Origin: an uncultured Roseburia sp.
GTDB lineage: Bacteria > Bacillota > Clostridia > Lachnospirales > Lachnospiraceae
Assembly: GCA_900539115.1 (NCBI GenBank)
Contig: UQAQ01000007.1
Coordinates: forward strand, 1 to 64,000
Reading direction: 5' to 3'
Length of the DNA: 64,000 bases
The notes under the pieces were generated by a model, which did no database searches, was not told the DNA's origin, and worked only from the letters and a program-made list of their open reading frames with translations. The translations under genes and the position numbers were made by a program. Numbering within the stretch: the first letter of the stretch is position 1; the number at the start of each line of letters is the position of its first letter. This document shows positions 33,467 to 41,451 of this stretch, piece by piece.

Positions 33467-35278
33467 ATGAATTTATTAACCGCCGAAGGCATCACTCACA
33501 GTTATCATGACCGCCGCCTTTTTTCCGGCCTCTCATTCCACTTGAATGAGGGGGAAAAGGTGGGGCTGATCGGCATCAACGGAACCGGGAAATCGACCCT
33601 TTTAAAAATTATCGCCGGAATGCTCGTTCCGGATGAGGGAACCGTGATCCGCGGAAATCAGCTGACGCTGTCCTATCTTCCGCAGTCTCCCGAATTTGCG
33701 GATACCGATACGGTTTTGAGTGCTGCCTTAGCCGGTCTTACTGACAATGGCATCTGGGAACGGGAACCAGATGCCAAAAATATGTTGACAAGACTTGGCA
33801 TCACCGAATTTACAAAACCCATTCACCAATTGTCCGGAGGACAGCGAAAACGTGTGGCCCTTGTCCGCACTCTTCTGACCGACGCAGACATTCTGATTCT
33901 CGACGAGCCGACCAACCACTTAGACAGCGCGATGGCAGAATGGCTTGAAAATAAGTTAAAGAACTACCGCGGTGCTCTCGTGATGATCACACATGACCGC
34001 TATTTTCTGGACAGCGTCGTGACGCGGATCGTCGAATTGGAGCAGGGAAAACTTTACAGTTACGCCGACAGCTACCTCGGATATCTCGCTCTGAAATCCG
34101 AGCACAAAGAGATGGAGGCAGCGACCGAACGCAAACGTCAGAGTTTATTGAAAACCGAAATTCAATGGATGATGCGGGGCGCGCGTGCACGTTCCACCAA
34201 GCAGAAAGCGCATATCGCCCGCTACGAGGCTCTCCGCGACGTAACACCGCCGAAAATCGACGAAAATGTTCAGATGACTTCGGTCGCCTCCCGCCTTGGA
34301 CGAACTACGATTGAATTGAATGGGATTTGCAAATCCTATGATGACCGCACACTCATCCGGGATTTTTCCTATATTTTCCTGAAAAATGACCGCATTGGAA
34401 TCATTGGACCAAATGGCTGCGGAAAATCCACATTGATGAAGCTGATCAATGGGATCGAAACGCCGGATTCCGGCACGATCACCATCGGACAGACCGTAAA
34501 GATCGGCTACTTTTCACAGGAAAATGAATATTTAGACCCGTCTCTGAAACTGATCGAATACGTCCGCGAAGGAGCCGAAGTCATTCATACGCCTACAGGC
34601 ACCATCAGTGCTTCGCAGATGTTAGAGCGGTTTTTGTTTCCTTCCAATATGCATTATGCATTGATCGAGAAACTTTCGGGCGGCGAAAAACGCCGGTTGT
34701 ATCTGCTTCGTATCCTTATGGAAGCGCCAAACGTCCTCTTTTTGGATGAGCCGACCAACGATCTCGACATCGAAACGCTGACGATCCTAGAAGACTACCT
34801 CGATCACTTTGCCGGCATCGTTGTGACGGTATCGCATGACCGCTATTTTTTAGATCGTGTCGTCCGCCGCATCTTTGCCTTTGAAGAAAACGGAACGATC
34901 ACCCAGTACGAAGGCGGGTACACCGATTATTTAAAAAAATCCGGCGACAAGCTGTCGGAGATGAGCACCATTTCCGATAAAAAAGAAAGCAGCCGCAATC
35001 CGGATTCTACTTCCAAAGATACATGGAAGAAAAATGCGCCAAAGAAATTGAAATTTTCTTACAAAGAACAGCGCGACTATGAAACAATTGAAGAAGACAT
35101 ACAAAAACTGGAAGAAAGAATCACTTCTCTGGAGAAAGAAATGGAAGAATCTGCCAGCAACTACAGCCGTCTGACAGAATTAAATGAAGAAAAAGAAAAT
35201 GCCGAAATGGCTTTGCTTGAAAAAATGGAACGCTGGGAATATTTAGAAGACCTGGCAGCCCAGATCGAAAATCAATAA
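33467..35278 (+). CDS. ABC-F ATPase, Uup/YfmR-like
   Basis: 603 residues, no membrane segment. Two ABC domains with Walker A GINGTGKST and GPNGCGKST, signatures LSGGQRKR and LSGGEKRR, Walker B LILDEPTNHLDS and LFLDEPTNDLDI, an interdomain linker rich in Arg/Lys, and a C-terminal coiled coil (about 535-603). ABC-F proteins act on the ribosome; those with this C-terminal coiled coil (Uup, YfmR) relieve stalling. A resistance role is possible but not indicated. Confidence 0.92.
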   Translation: MNLLTAEGITHSYHDRRLFSGLSFHLNEGEKVGLIGINGTGKSTLLKIIAGMLVPDEGTVIRGNQLTLSYLPQSPEFADTDTVLSAALAGLTDNGIWEREPDAKNMLTRLGITEFTKPIHQLSGGQRKRVALVRTLLTDADILILDEPTNHLDSAMAEWLENKLKNYRGALVMITHDRYFLDSVVTRIVELEQGKLYSYADSYLGYLALKSEHKEMEAATERKRQSLLKTEIQWMMRGARARSTKQKAHIARYEALRDVTPPKIDENVQMTSVASRLGRTTIELNGICKSYDDRTLIRDFSYIFLKNDRIGIIGPNGCGKSTLMKLINGIETPDSGTITIGQTVKIGYFSQENEYLDPSLKLIEYVREGAEVIHTPTGTISASQMLERFLFPSNMHYALIEKLSGGEKRRLYLLRILMEAPNVLFLDEPTNDLDIETLTILEDYLDHFAGIVVTVSHDRYFLDRVVRRIFAFEENGTITQYEGGYTDYLKKSGDKLSEMSTISDKKESSRNPDSTSKDTWKKNAPKKLKFSYKEQRDYETIEEDIQKLEERITSLEKEMEESASNYSRLTELNEEKENAEMALLEKMERWEYLEDLAAQIENQ

Positions 35279-35294
35279 AGGAGAATCAAAAGAT

Positions 35295-36536
35295 ATGCAG
35301 GAAAAATTAGTAATCACAGGAATGGGCGCCGTGACCCCAATCGGAATCGGCGTCGACACATACTGGAATAATCTGGTAGAAGGAAAATGCGGCATTGACC
35401 ACATTACCCGCTTTGATGCCAGCGAACTGCCGGTACAGATTGCTGCGCAGGTGAAAGACTTTAATCCCGACGATTTTATGACAAAGAAACAGAGCCGCGA
35501 GATGGACCTGTTTATGCAATACGGCTACGCCGCTGCGACAGAAGCTCTTGCTGATGCCGGAATCGAAGAAGACACCGTCGCAAGCGACCGCATGGGCGTT
35601 GTCGTTGGTACCGCGATGTCCGGTGTATCGATCATTGCGGAGACACAGGATGGACTGAGCACGGGAGCCCACAAAAAAGTCAGCCCTCGTTTCGTCCCTA
35701 AATTTATCGGAAACATCGCCGCTGCGCAGATTGCCATTGCCAAAGGATACCACGGTCCAAGTCTTACCGTCAGCACTGCCTGCTCTTCCGGAGCCGATGC
35801 TGTCACAACTGCAGCCATGCTGCTCCGTGCCGGAGAAGCCGACGCGGTCATCGTAGTAGGCGCAGATGCCAGCATCTGCCCGGTTGTTCTCTTGGGACTC
35901 GCTTCCGCCCACGCACTCAGTACAAACAACGACGATCCGCTGCACGCCAGCCGTCCATTTGACAAGGACCGCGATGGTTTTGTCGCAGGAGAAGGCGGTG
36001 GCGCAATTCTTTTGGAGACCGAAAGCCATGCGAAAAAACGTGGCGCAAAAATTCATGCAGAACTTGTCGGCTATGCCAACTGTACAGACGGCTACCACGT
36101 AACTGCACCACATCCGGATGGAATTGGCGCGATCGCCTGCATGGAACATGCCGTAAAGAAAGCCGGCATCTCCCTTGATCAGATCGACTATATCAATACC
36201 CACGGCACTTCGACCCCAATGGGCGATACCATCGAAGTAAACGCCGTAAAGAAACTTTTTGGTGCACATGCTTATGAAATGGCTGTTACCTCGACAAAAG
36301 GCTCTACCGGCCATATGATGGGCGCAGGCGGTGTCACAGAGACCATTGCCTGCATCAAAGCGATTCAGACCGGCATCGTACCACCTACGCTCGGTCTCGT
36401 CAATGCGGATGAACAGTGCGACTTAAACCACGTTCCGGGAAAAGCCGAAAAACGCCCGGTACACTATGCTATGACAAATGCCTTTGGATTTGGCGGACAA
36501 AATTCCAGCCTCGTTGTAGGAGAATATCACGAATGA
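35295..36536 (+). CDS. Beta-ketoacyl-ACP synthase II-like (FabF family)
   Basis: 413 residues. Cys nucleophile in TVSTACSSGADAV, His in NTHGTSTPMGDTIEVNAV and SSTKGSTGHMMGAGG-type motif are all present, so it should condense acyl-ACP with malonyl-ACP. It stands outside any fatty acid cluster: no acpP, fabG or fabD nearby, so a secondary fabF is likely. GGAG precedes the ATG. Its TGA overlaps the next start (ATGA). Confidence 0.92.
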   Translation: MQEKLVITGMGAVTPIGIGVDTYWNNLVEGKCGIDHITRFDASELPVQIAAQVKDFNPDDFMTKKQSREMDLFMQYGYAAATEALADAGIEEDTVASDRMGVVVGTAMSGVSIIAETQDGLSTGAHKKVSPRFVPKFIGNIAAAQIAIAKGYHGPSLTVSTACSSGADAVTTAAMLLRAGEADAVIVVGADASICPVVLLGLASAHALSTNNDDPLHASRPFDKDRDGFVAGEGGGAILLETESHAKKRGAKIHAELVGYANCTDGYHVTAPHPDGIGAIACMEHAVKKAGISLDQIDYINTHGTSTPMGDTIEVNAVKKLFGAHAYEMAVTSTKGSTGHMMGAGGVTETIACIKAIQTGIVPPTLGLVNADEQCDLNHVPGKAEKRPVHYAMTNAFGFGGQNSSLVVGEYHE

Positions 36537-37201
36537 AACTCGCTGACCAAATTCGTACAATAATGGAAGAAAATGACAATCTGACCGACGAACAGCTCGG
36601 TCAGGCTGTCGATTCTTTTTTACAGATACATACGGAAGAAATTCAGGAAGACGGATTGGACACTTACCACTGCCATCGCTACGAACCGACGCCATACCGT
36701 GTGCTGGAGGTTCTTTTCGATGCCTTTCCGCTCACGAAGGAAGATGTACTTCTCGATTACGGAAGTGGTCTCGGCCGTCTGGCATTTTACTCGGCAGCCC
36801 GTTTCGGATGTCCGTGTATCGGCGTAGAAATGGCAGAAAAATGGTACACGACCGCTGAAAACAACCGGCTTTCTTTTGTAACGGAGGATGCCGATATCCA
36901 TTTTATCCTTGATACTGCTGACCATTACGAAGTAGACGACCGTGTCACGTACATTTACTGTTTTAATCCTTTTTCGCCGGATGTTTTCCGCACAGTGCTG
37001 ACCCGGATCGAATGTTCCTTTGAGCGTAACCCACGTACGCTGACGCTCGTTTTGTATTATCCGGAAGACGACACCATTTTTTATATCGAGCAGCACACTG
37101 CTTTTCAGCGAATTGATGAGATTGCCGCCTCCGAGGCAATAAAAAAAGACCGCAGAGAACGTTTTAGTCTTTACCGTCTTACTCCCGATGACACATTTTA
37201 A
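36533..37201 (+). CDS. SAM-dependent methyltransferase-like protein
   Basis: 222 residues from the ATG overlapping the fabF-like stop. Residues about 70-95 (VLLDYGSGLGRLAFYSAARF) form a Rossmann-type SAM-binding motif I, followed by IGVEMAEKWYTTAENN as motif II. The aromatic YIYCFNPFSPDVFRTVL replaces the usual NPPY. The substrate cannot be told. Start-stop overlap suggests coupling to the synthase, perhaps acting on its product, which is inference. Confidence 0.8.
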   Translation: MKLADQIRTIMEENDNLTDEQLGQAVDSFLQIHTEEIQEDGLDTYHCHRYEPTPYRVLEVLFDAFPLTKEDVLLDYGSGLGRLAFYSAARFGCPCIGVEMAEKWYTTAENNRLSFVTEDADIHFILDTADHYEVDDRVTYIYCFNPFSPDVFRTVLTRIECSFERNPRTLTLVLYYPEDDTIFYIEQHTAFQRIDEIAASEAIKKDRRERFSLYRLTPDDTF

Positions 37202-37303
37202 CCGGTTAAAATTTTTATGAAACAGTTGTAAATATGACCCGAATCGGTTATACTTAATAAAGATAACGGAATCGTTATGAATTAAGAAAGGAAGTGATTT
37301 ACG

Positions 37304-37516
37304 ATGTACACCAATGAATTGTTTGAAAAAATGCTGATGACATTCGATCATCAATATGATTCCAATTCAAAATTTTATGATTCACTTCCTTATGTACGAG
37401 ATTATGATCTGTGTAACTGGACTCCGCTACGCATGCAGAGCGGAAACATTATCAAATTTTATCAATATCAGTTAGGCAAACCTGTCATCCTTCAGACAGA
37501 TCCGGATAACGAATAA
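37304..37516 (+). CDS. Small hypothetical protein, 70 residues
   Basis: 70 residues, soluble, rich in Tyr, Asp and Asn (DHQYDSNSKFYDSLPYVRDY). I do not recognise it. GGAAG lies before the ATG. It stands alone after the methyltransferase gene and faces the zinc-ribbon gene across 12 bp. Confidence 0.55.
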   Translation: MYTNELFEKMLMTFDHQYDSNSKFYDSLPYVRDYDLCNWTPLRMQSGNIIKFYQYQLGKPVILQTDPDNE

Positions 37517-37528
37517 AATAAGATTAGA

Positions 37529-37735
37529 TCACTCTTCGTTGCGCTCTTTTTTCTTTAACTCACCGACAAATACCTTTCGAATACTGTTTACGGTTCGAAA
37601 GGTATAAGTACTTTTTCCACAATGCGTACAAATTTCATTGTCCTTATTAAAATCTTCAACTTCTTCCTGATATCCACATACGGGACAGGTAACAAGAATT
37701 TTTGTAGTATCCTCTTTCAAATCTATACACCTCAT
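37529..37735 (-). CDS. Small zinc-ribbon protein
   Basis: 68 residues with two Cys pairs, CPVCG and CTHCG, spaced 19 residues apart, a rubredoxin-like/zinc-ribbon arrangement, and a basic C-terminus. Likely metal-binding; role unknown. Its start region is close to the insertion site of the 195-bp element at 37787. Confidence 0.6.
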   Translation of the reverse strand: MRCIDLKEDTTKILVTCPVCGYQEEVEDFNKDNEICTHCGKSTYTFRTVNSIRKVFVGELKKKERNEE

Positions 37736-37786
37736 TTTATACTTCTTCGCACACTATCGAAGCTTGATTAACTTTATTTATTATAC

Positions 37787-37981
37787 GTAACTATTCAGGA
37801 TCCAATGTATGGAAATCAATGAATCGTCGTGCTTGCACGTAAGAGACTTTGATTTTCATACATTGAGATCCTAATAGGGCTCCCCCTCCACATATGAGCA
37901 TTTTTAGCCTTGTCAAAGGCGAGAAAAGAACACGAAGTGTTCGAAATGCGAATGTGGAGGAGGGGCGTCTTGAATAGTTAC
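37787..37981. mobile_element. 195-bp GTAAC-ended MITE-like element, copy 1
   Basis: The ends GTAACTATTCAGGA and TCTTGAATAGTTAC are inverted repeats with one mismatch. An 8-bp direct repeat TATTATAC flanks it exactly (37779-37786 and 37982-37989). No transposase is encoded; the apparent 67-codon frame inside has no ribosome site. Ends starting with GTAA and 8-bp duplications are the pattern of IS66-family insertions, so it may be mobilised by such a transposase (inference). Inside, 37798-37872 folds into one long hairpin and CCCCTCCACAT with ATGTGGAGG closes a branched second domain holding GAACACGAAGTGTTC. Confidence 0.85.
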
Positions 37982-38025
37982 TATTATACAACAAATTAGC
38001 AGAAAAATCAATTAGAAATTAATGG

Positions 38026-38058
38026 AAAAGAGGCACTGCCGTTCTCCGCAAGTGCCTC
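38026..38058 (-). terminator. Terminator of the NYN gene
   Basis: GAGGCACT (38030-38037) pairs with AGTGCCTC (38051-38058); on the minus strand TTTT follows. 17 bp after the stop. Confidence 0.8.
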
Positions 38059-38074
38059 CCGGTTCATTTCTGTC

Positions 38075-38827
38075 TTAGTTTTTCGACCATATCCCATCTT
38101 TTTGAACACGATCCCAGTCGACGCTCAACACGTCAACAATCTTGCCATTATATCCAACCTGCTCTGATTCCTGAATATATTTTTGCCGAAGCAGATTATC
38201 TAATGCAAGTTTTACTCGTTCCTTCGGAACATTGTTATACTCTGCGACACTTTTTATTGTCTTCCAGTACGTAACTAACGTACGCGGTTTCGCACGCAGG
38301 CGGTACAAACTTACAAATATCAAATCATTATAATGATCTTTTTCCTGTGACTGCCGTGGCATCTCTACATAACTTGTCGCTATGGATTTTAAATGATTGC
38401 TGAACGCAAACTTCACGCCGTAAATAATAACTTTTTTCCCAAGTTCTTTCAAATACTCTGCCACTTTAAGAAAATGTGCATCACCGGTAAATAAAATATA
38501 TACATCCGGACTTTTCTTTTTGGACGCATAGCGGTAAATCTGATCCAAAATGATAACATCTGTAAAATCTTTATCTACGCCAATCTTTTCGCTCGCTGTA
38601 TGCACGATACCGGATGTGATTTTTTTAAGACGTTCCAAGTCTTTTCCAATATTTGGTTCTGAAAAATCCCCAAAGAAAAATATGTCTTTCATATGAAATT
38701 CATTTTTCAATTCCTTCAGCCATTCATCTACATTGGGACGCATCTGAAAACGATTTGAATATCCGTAAAACCAGTGTTCATAATCGACAAAGGCAACTGC
38801 CTCTCTTTTTTTCGACTTCCCGAACAT
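38075..38827 (-). CDS. NYN-domain (PIN-like) RNase family protein with C-terminal winged helix
   Basis: 250 residues from ATG 38827 with GGAGGG before it. The N-terminal 150 residues match the NYN/LabA group: AVAFVDYEHWF, KDFTDVIILDQIYRYASKKK and DVYILFTGDAHFLKVAEYLKELGKKVIIYG, with the acidic residues expected to bind metal in the PIN-like fold. The C-terminal part (about 185-250) looks like a winged helix (SVAEYNNVPKERVKLALDNL). A nuclease acting on RNA is likely; the target is unknown. Confidence 0.82.
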   Translation of the reverse strand: MFGKSKKREAVAFVDYEHWFYGYSNRFQMRPNVDEWLKELKNEFHMKDIFFFGDFSEPNIGKDLERLKKITSGIVHTASEKIGVDKDFTDVIILDQIYRYASKKKSPDVYILFTGDAHFLKVAEYLKELGKKVIIYGVKFAFSNHLKSIATSYVEMPRQSQEKDHYNDLIFVSLYRLRAKPRTLVTYWKTIKSVAEYNNVPKERVKLALDNLLRQKYIQESEQVGYNGKIVDVLSVDWDRVQKDGIWSKN

Positions 38828-38896
38828 TATCTCCCTCCTTTCCTTCCTGATTATACCACAAACCCATGGGAAAACGCAAATTTTATTTTTCCATAG

Positions 38897-38946
38897 GTAA
38901 TTATTGGGGGTCCAAGGTATAAAAAACAATAGACCCGAATAGTTAC
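38897..38946. mobile_element. 50-bp deletion derivative of the GTAAC element
   Basis: Starts GTAATTATTGGGGGTCC and ends CCCGAATAGTTAC. The outer parts match the 195-bp element and the inside is missing. It is flanked by TTCCATAG and TCCCATAG (7 of 8 identical) as target duplication. On the minus strand the TAA stop of the phosphoesterase gene is formed by the first bases of the element. Confidence 0.7.
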
Positions 38947-39569
38947 TCCCATAGTTTTTGCCGGCGTTTCTCATCCACCTCGATCCACTCATCGAGTGTC
39001 AGCGGCGTATAATCCGAGAACATACAGAAACAATTGATCATGTGGCACGGAATCGGCTGTGGTTCGTCCACATATCTCGATTTTACGAGTGTCTGCCGCA
39101 TGCGGTATATAAATTCATTGATAAGCAGCTCATCGTGCGAATCATGCACGTGTCCGTAAAGCATATAACTTTTCGGATTTCCCTCGTCGTCCAGGCGGTA
39201 CTGCCCATTGTAACAGAGGATGGGATAATGGCTCAATATGACCTTTCGCTTATTGTCATGCACTTCGGCATATGGCTTGATCCAGCCAAAGCGCGACGTG
39301 TCAAATTTGCGGTGGCGGATCACATGATCGTGATTTCCTTCGATAAGAAATAATCTGCCTTTCAGGCGGCGCAGCACCTCATTGGTCTCCTCCGCATGAC
39401 CGGCAGAAAAATCTCCGAGGATCACCACTTCATCCCCTTCTCTTACTTTTTTATTCCACTTCCCAATGATATATTCATTCATTTCATGCGCCGAGGCAAA
39501 TCCCCGGCAGTCAAGACTGTGATTCAAATTTTCATGAAAAAAATGCAGATCGGATATATAATACCGCAT
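38943..39569 (-). CDS. Calcineurin-like metallophosphoesterase
   Basis: 208 residues. The metal motifs are complete: ISDLHFFHENL, VILGDFSAGH, LIEGNHDHV, VILSHYP and YGHVHDS. Family members hydrolyse phosphodiesters or phosphomonoesters; substrate unknown. Its C-terminus was cut by insertion of the GTAAC element: the last codon Glu and the stop TAA come partly from the element. It follows the thioesterase gene by 14 bases. Confidence 0.88.
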   Translation of the reverse strand: MRYYISDLHFFHENLNHSLDCRGFASAHEMNEYIIGKWNKKVREGDEVVILGDFSAGHAEETNEVLRRLKGRLFLIEGNHDHVIRHRKFDTSRFGWIKPYAEVHDNKRKVILSHYPILCYNGQYRLDDEGNPKSYMLYGHVHDSHDELLINEFIYRMRQTLVKSRYVDEPQPIPCHMINCFCMFSDYTPLTLDEWIEVDEKRRQKLWE

Positions 39570-39583
39570 CGAATTCTCCGTTT

Positions 39584-39961
39584 CTATTTTTGATTTGCTT
39601 TCACCTGGAATTTTTCATCGTTTACGATAAAACGCTCATGAATGCCTTTTCCAATCGTTCCGCGCTCGTCCTTTGCTTCTACGCGGAAGGTGAGTTTTCG
39701 TCCGTCTACGGCGATCAATTCGCTCTCACAAGTAACTGTCATTCCCAGCGGTGTCGGTGCGTCGTGGGATATATCCAAATGGATTCCAACCGTTCCGCAT
39801 CCTTCCTCCAATTCTTCTGCGACGCTCTTCCAAGCGGTCTCTTCCATCAATGCGATCATTGCCGGCGTAGCAAATACATCCAGTGTACCGCTTCCCATCG
39901 TCTTCGCTGAATTTTTTTCGCTTACTACTACTTGCTGAATTCCTTTTATTCCTGTATTCAT
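39584..39961 (-). CDS. Hotdog-fold thioesterase, FlK-like
   Basis: 125 residues, one hotdog domain. VFATPAMIALMEETAWKSVA followed by TVGIHLDISHDAPTPLGMTV matches the fluoroacetyl-CoA-thioesterase-like family, common in Clostridia and mostly of unknown substrate. The active Glu and the Thr/His positions are plausible. GGAGG before the ATG. It is divergent from the tRNA operon. Confidence 0.88.
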   Translation of the reverse strand: MNTGIKGIQQVVVSEKNSAKTMGSGTLDVFATPAMIALMEETAWKSVAEELEEGCGTVGIHLDISHDAPTPLGMTVTCESELIAVDGRKLTFRVEAKDERGTIGKGIHERFIVNDEKFQVKANQK

Positions 39962-40057
39962 ATTCGTTTCCTCCTGTCTCTTTTATTGTCTTACAAAACG
40001 CTTTTGAAGTCAATAAAATGGGCAAAAAAATTTTTTTTAATTTTTTTCAAAAAAGTA

Positions 40058-40086
40058 TTGACAAATGTATCACCGTATAATATAAT
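40058..40086 (+). promoter_or_regulatory. Consensus promoter of the tRNA operon
   Basis: TTGACA (40058-40063), 17 bases, TATAAT (40081-40086); both hexamers perfect, as expected for stable RNA. Confidence 0.92.
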
Positions 40087-40128
40087 AGGTCTTGCGTTGT
40101 GACAAACAAGACAACGCAGAGAACAAGC

Positions 40129-40203
40129 CGGGGTGTGGCTCAGCTTGGCTAGAGCGCCTGATTTGGGATCAGGAGGCCGCAGGTTCGAATCCTGTCACCC
40201 CGA
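40129..40203 (+). tRNA. tRNA-Pro (TGG)
   Basis: Acceptor CGGGGTG pairs with CACCCCG, discriminator A. Anticodon loop TTTGGGA gives TGG; GGTTCGAATCC forms the T arm. CCA is not encoded. First of five tRNAs. Confidence 0.97.
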
Positions 40204-40275
40204 TCATGAAGCATCCTGTTTCATTTCAAAATAAATTTCATATTGATGCTATAGTTTAAACTATAGCAGACACAT

Positions 40276-40346
40276 GCGGGTGTAGTTCAATGGTAGAACA
40301 CTAGCCTTCCAAGCTAGATACGTGGGTTCGATTCCCATCACCCGCT
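40276..40346 (+). tRNA. tRNA-Gly (TCC)
   Basis: Acceptor GCGGGTG pairs with CACCCGC. Anticodon loop CTTCCAA gives TCC; T arm GGGTTCGATTCCC. CCA not encoded. Confidence 0.97.
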
Positions 40347-40385
40347 TTTGAAAACCGTTTTTTGATAAAGCGGATTTTTCAATGT

Positions 40386-40459
<74 letters not shown>

Positions 40460-40519
40460 ATACATATCCATATTCCGGATATGTCAGGGATGAGCAGCTG
40501 ATATGCTGGGATTTCATCT

Positions 40520-40594
40520 GGTGGGTATAGCGCAGTTGGTTAGCGCGTCAGATTGTGGCTCTGAAGGCCGTGGGTTCGAATCCCATTACCCACC
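40520..40594 (+). tRNA. tRNA-His (GTG)
   Basis: Acceptor GTGGGTA pairs with TACCCAC, with G at -1 opposite discriminator C, the histidine identity mark. Anticodon loop TTGTGGC gives GTG. Confidence 0.97.
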
Positions 40595-40620
40595 TTTTCC
40601 TATTTTAATATGTAGGATGT

Positions 40621-40692
40621 TGGGCTATCGCCAAGGGGTAAGGCATAGGACTTTGACTCCTACATTCGCTGGTTCAAATCCAGCTAGCCCAG
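40621..40692 (+). tRNA. tRNA-Gln (TTG)
   Basis: Acceptor TGGGCTA pairs with TAGCCCA, discriminator G. Anticodon loop CTTTGAC gives TTG. Last tRNA of the operon. Confidence 0.97.
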
Positions 40693-40703
40693 TTTGAATT
40701 TTC

Positions 40704-40733
40704 AAAGACACGATAAACATCGTGTCTTTTTTC
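40704..40733. terminator. Terminator after the tRNA operon, shared with the lysozyme gene
   Basis: AAAGACACGA (40704-40713) pairs with TCGTGTCTTT (40720-40729), followed by T. The opposite strand has only a short T stretch. Confidence 0.85.
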
Positions 40734-40742
40734 TATTTCTAT

Positions 40743-41402
40743 CTAATTATCCTCTTCCGGACATTCCCGCGGGCGAAGCACGGTACTTCGGTCTGCCAGG
40801 ATCTTCTCCGTGAAGTAATCACGATCCACGGTTCCCTTAATTCCTCTGACGCGCCCTGCGTCCGTATACTGCCATCCGGCCCACTCACGCCAGTCATTGT
40901 TCATCTCCGGTCGTTTTACGCCGTATTCGGCGATCCAGAGCGGATAAAATGCCAGCCGCTCGTCAAATACATTGGCTGCGTTGCCGGCATCACTGTAAAC
41001 CGCCACCATTTTCTCGGTAAGCGTCTCTAATTCTCTTAAAAAGGCAAGCGACACCGCATTGATCTGCTCTCGGTCCAGATCTCCAAAGGATTCAAAATCC
41101 ATGACCGGGCAAGCCTCGTAGTGCTTCTCCCGGATGACTCCGGCAAAATGTCTCGCCTGTTCCCGCCCCTCTTCGACCGTCCGCGCGGTCAGATAATGAT
41201 AAAACCCAATCTTCAGTCCCGCGGTCTGTGCTTCACGGTAATTGCGCTCGAAATCGGGATCCACTTCCCGGTCTCCCTCGCTCGCCTTAATGTAGACGAT
41301 ACGTATACCGGCACGGCGCACCTCGGAAAAATCAATCCTGCCTTCCCAATGACTGACATCGATTCCTTCTAATTTTCTTCGGCTCTGCATTTTTTTCTCC
41401 AT
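40743..41402 (-). CDS. GH25 lysozyme-like hydrolase
   Basis: 219 residues. LEGIDVSHWEGRIDFSEVR, IVYIKASEG and ACPVMDFESFG show the GH25 barrel with its Asp and Glu catalytic residues; AGWQYTDAGRVRGIKGTVD is the typical end. It cleaves the MurNAc-GlcNAc bond. There is no signal peptide and no cell-wall-binding repeat, so how it reaches the wall is unclear; phage or spore use are alternatives. It stands downstream of two aminotransferase genes. Confidence 0.9.
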   Translation of the reverse strand: MEKKMQSRRKLEGIDVSHWEGRIDFSEVRRAGIRIVYIKASEGDREVDPDFERNYREAQTAGLKIGFYHYLTARTVEEGREQARHFAGVIREKHYEACPVMDFESFGDLDREQINAVSLAFLRELETLTEKMVAVYSDAGNAANVFDERLAFYPLWIAEYGVKRPEMNNDWREWAGWQYTDAGRVRGIKGTVDRDYFTEKILADRSTVLRPRECPEEDN

Positions 41403-41451
41403 TCGGGTAACATCTTAGTATTATCCTATGATAGAAAATCCGATGCGTGCC

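Noticed and set aside
35307..36314. A 335-codon antisense frame over the fabF-like gene
   Set aside because: Shadow of the strong coding frame on the plus strand, which has all catalytic motifs; no ribosome site for the antisense frame.
37791..37994. A 67-codon frame inside the 195-bp element, also part of a 127-codon frame at 63589-63972
   Set aside because: Fully inside the inverted-repeat element or antisense to the ClC start, no ribosome site, no recognisable protein.
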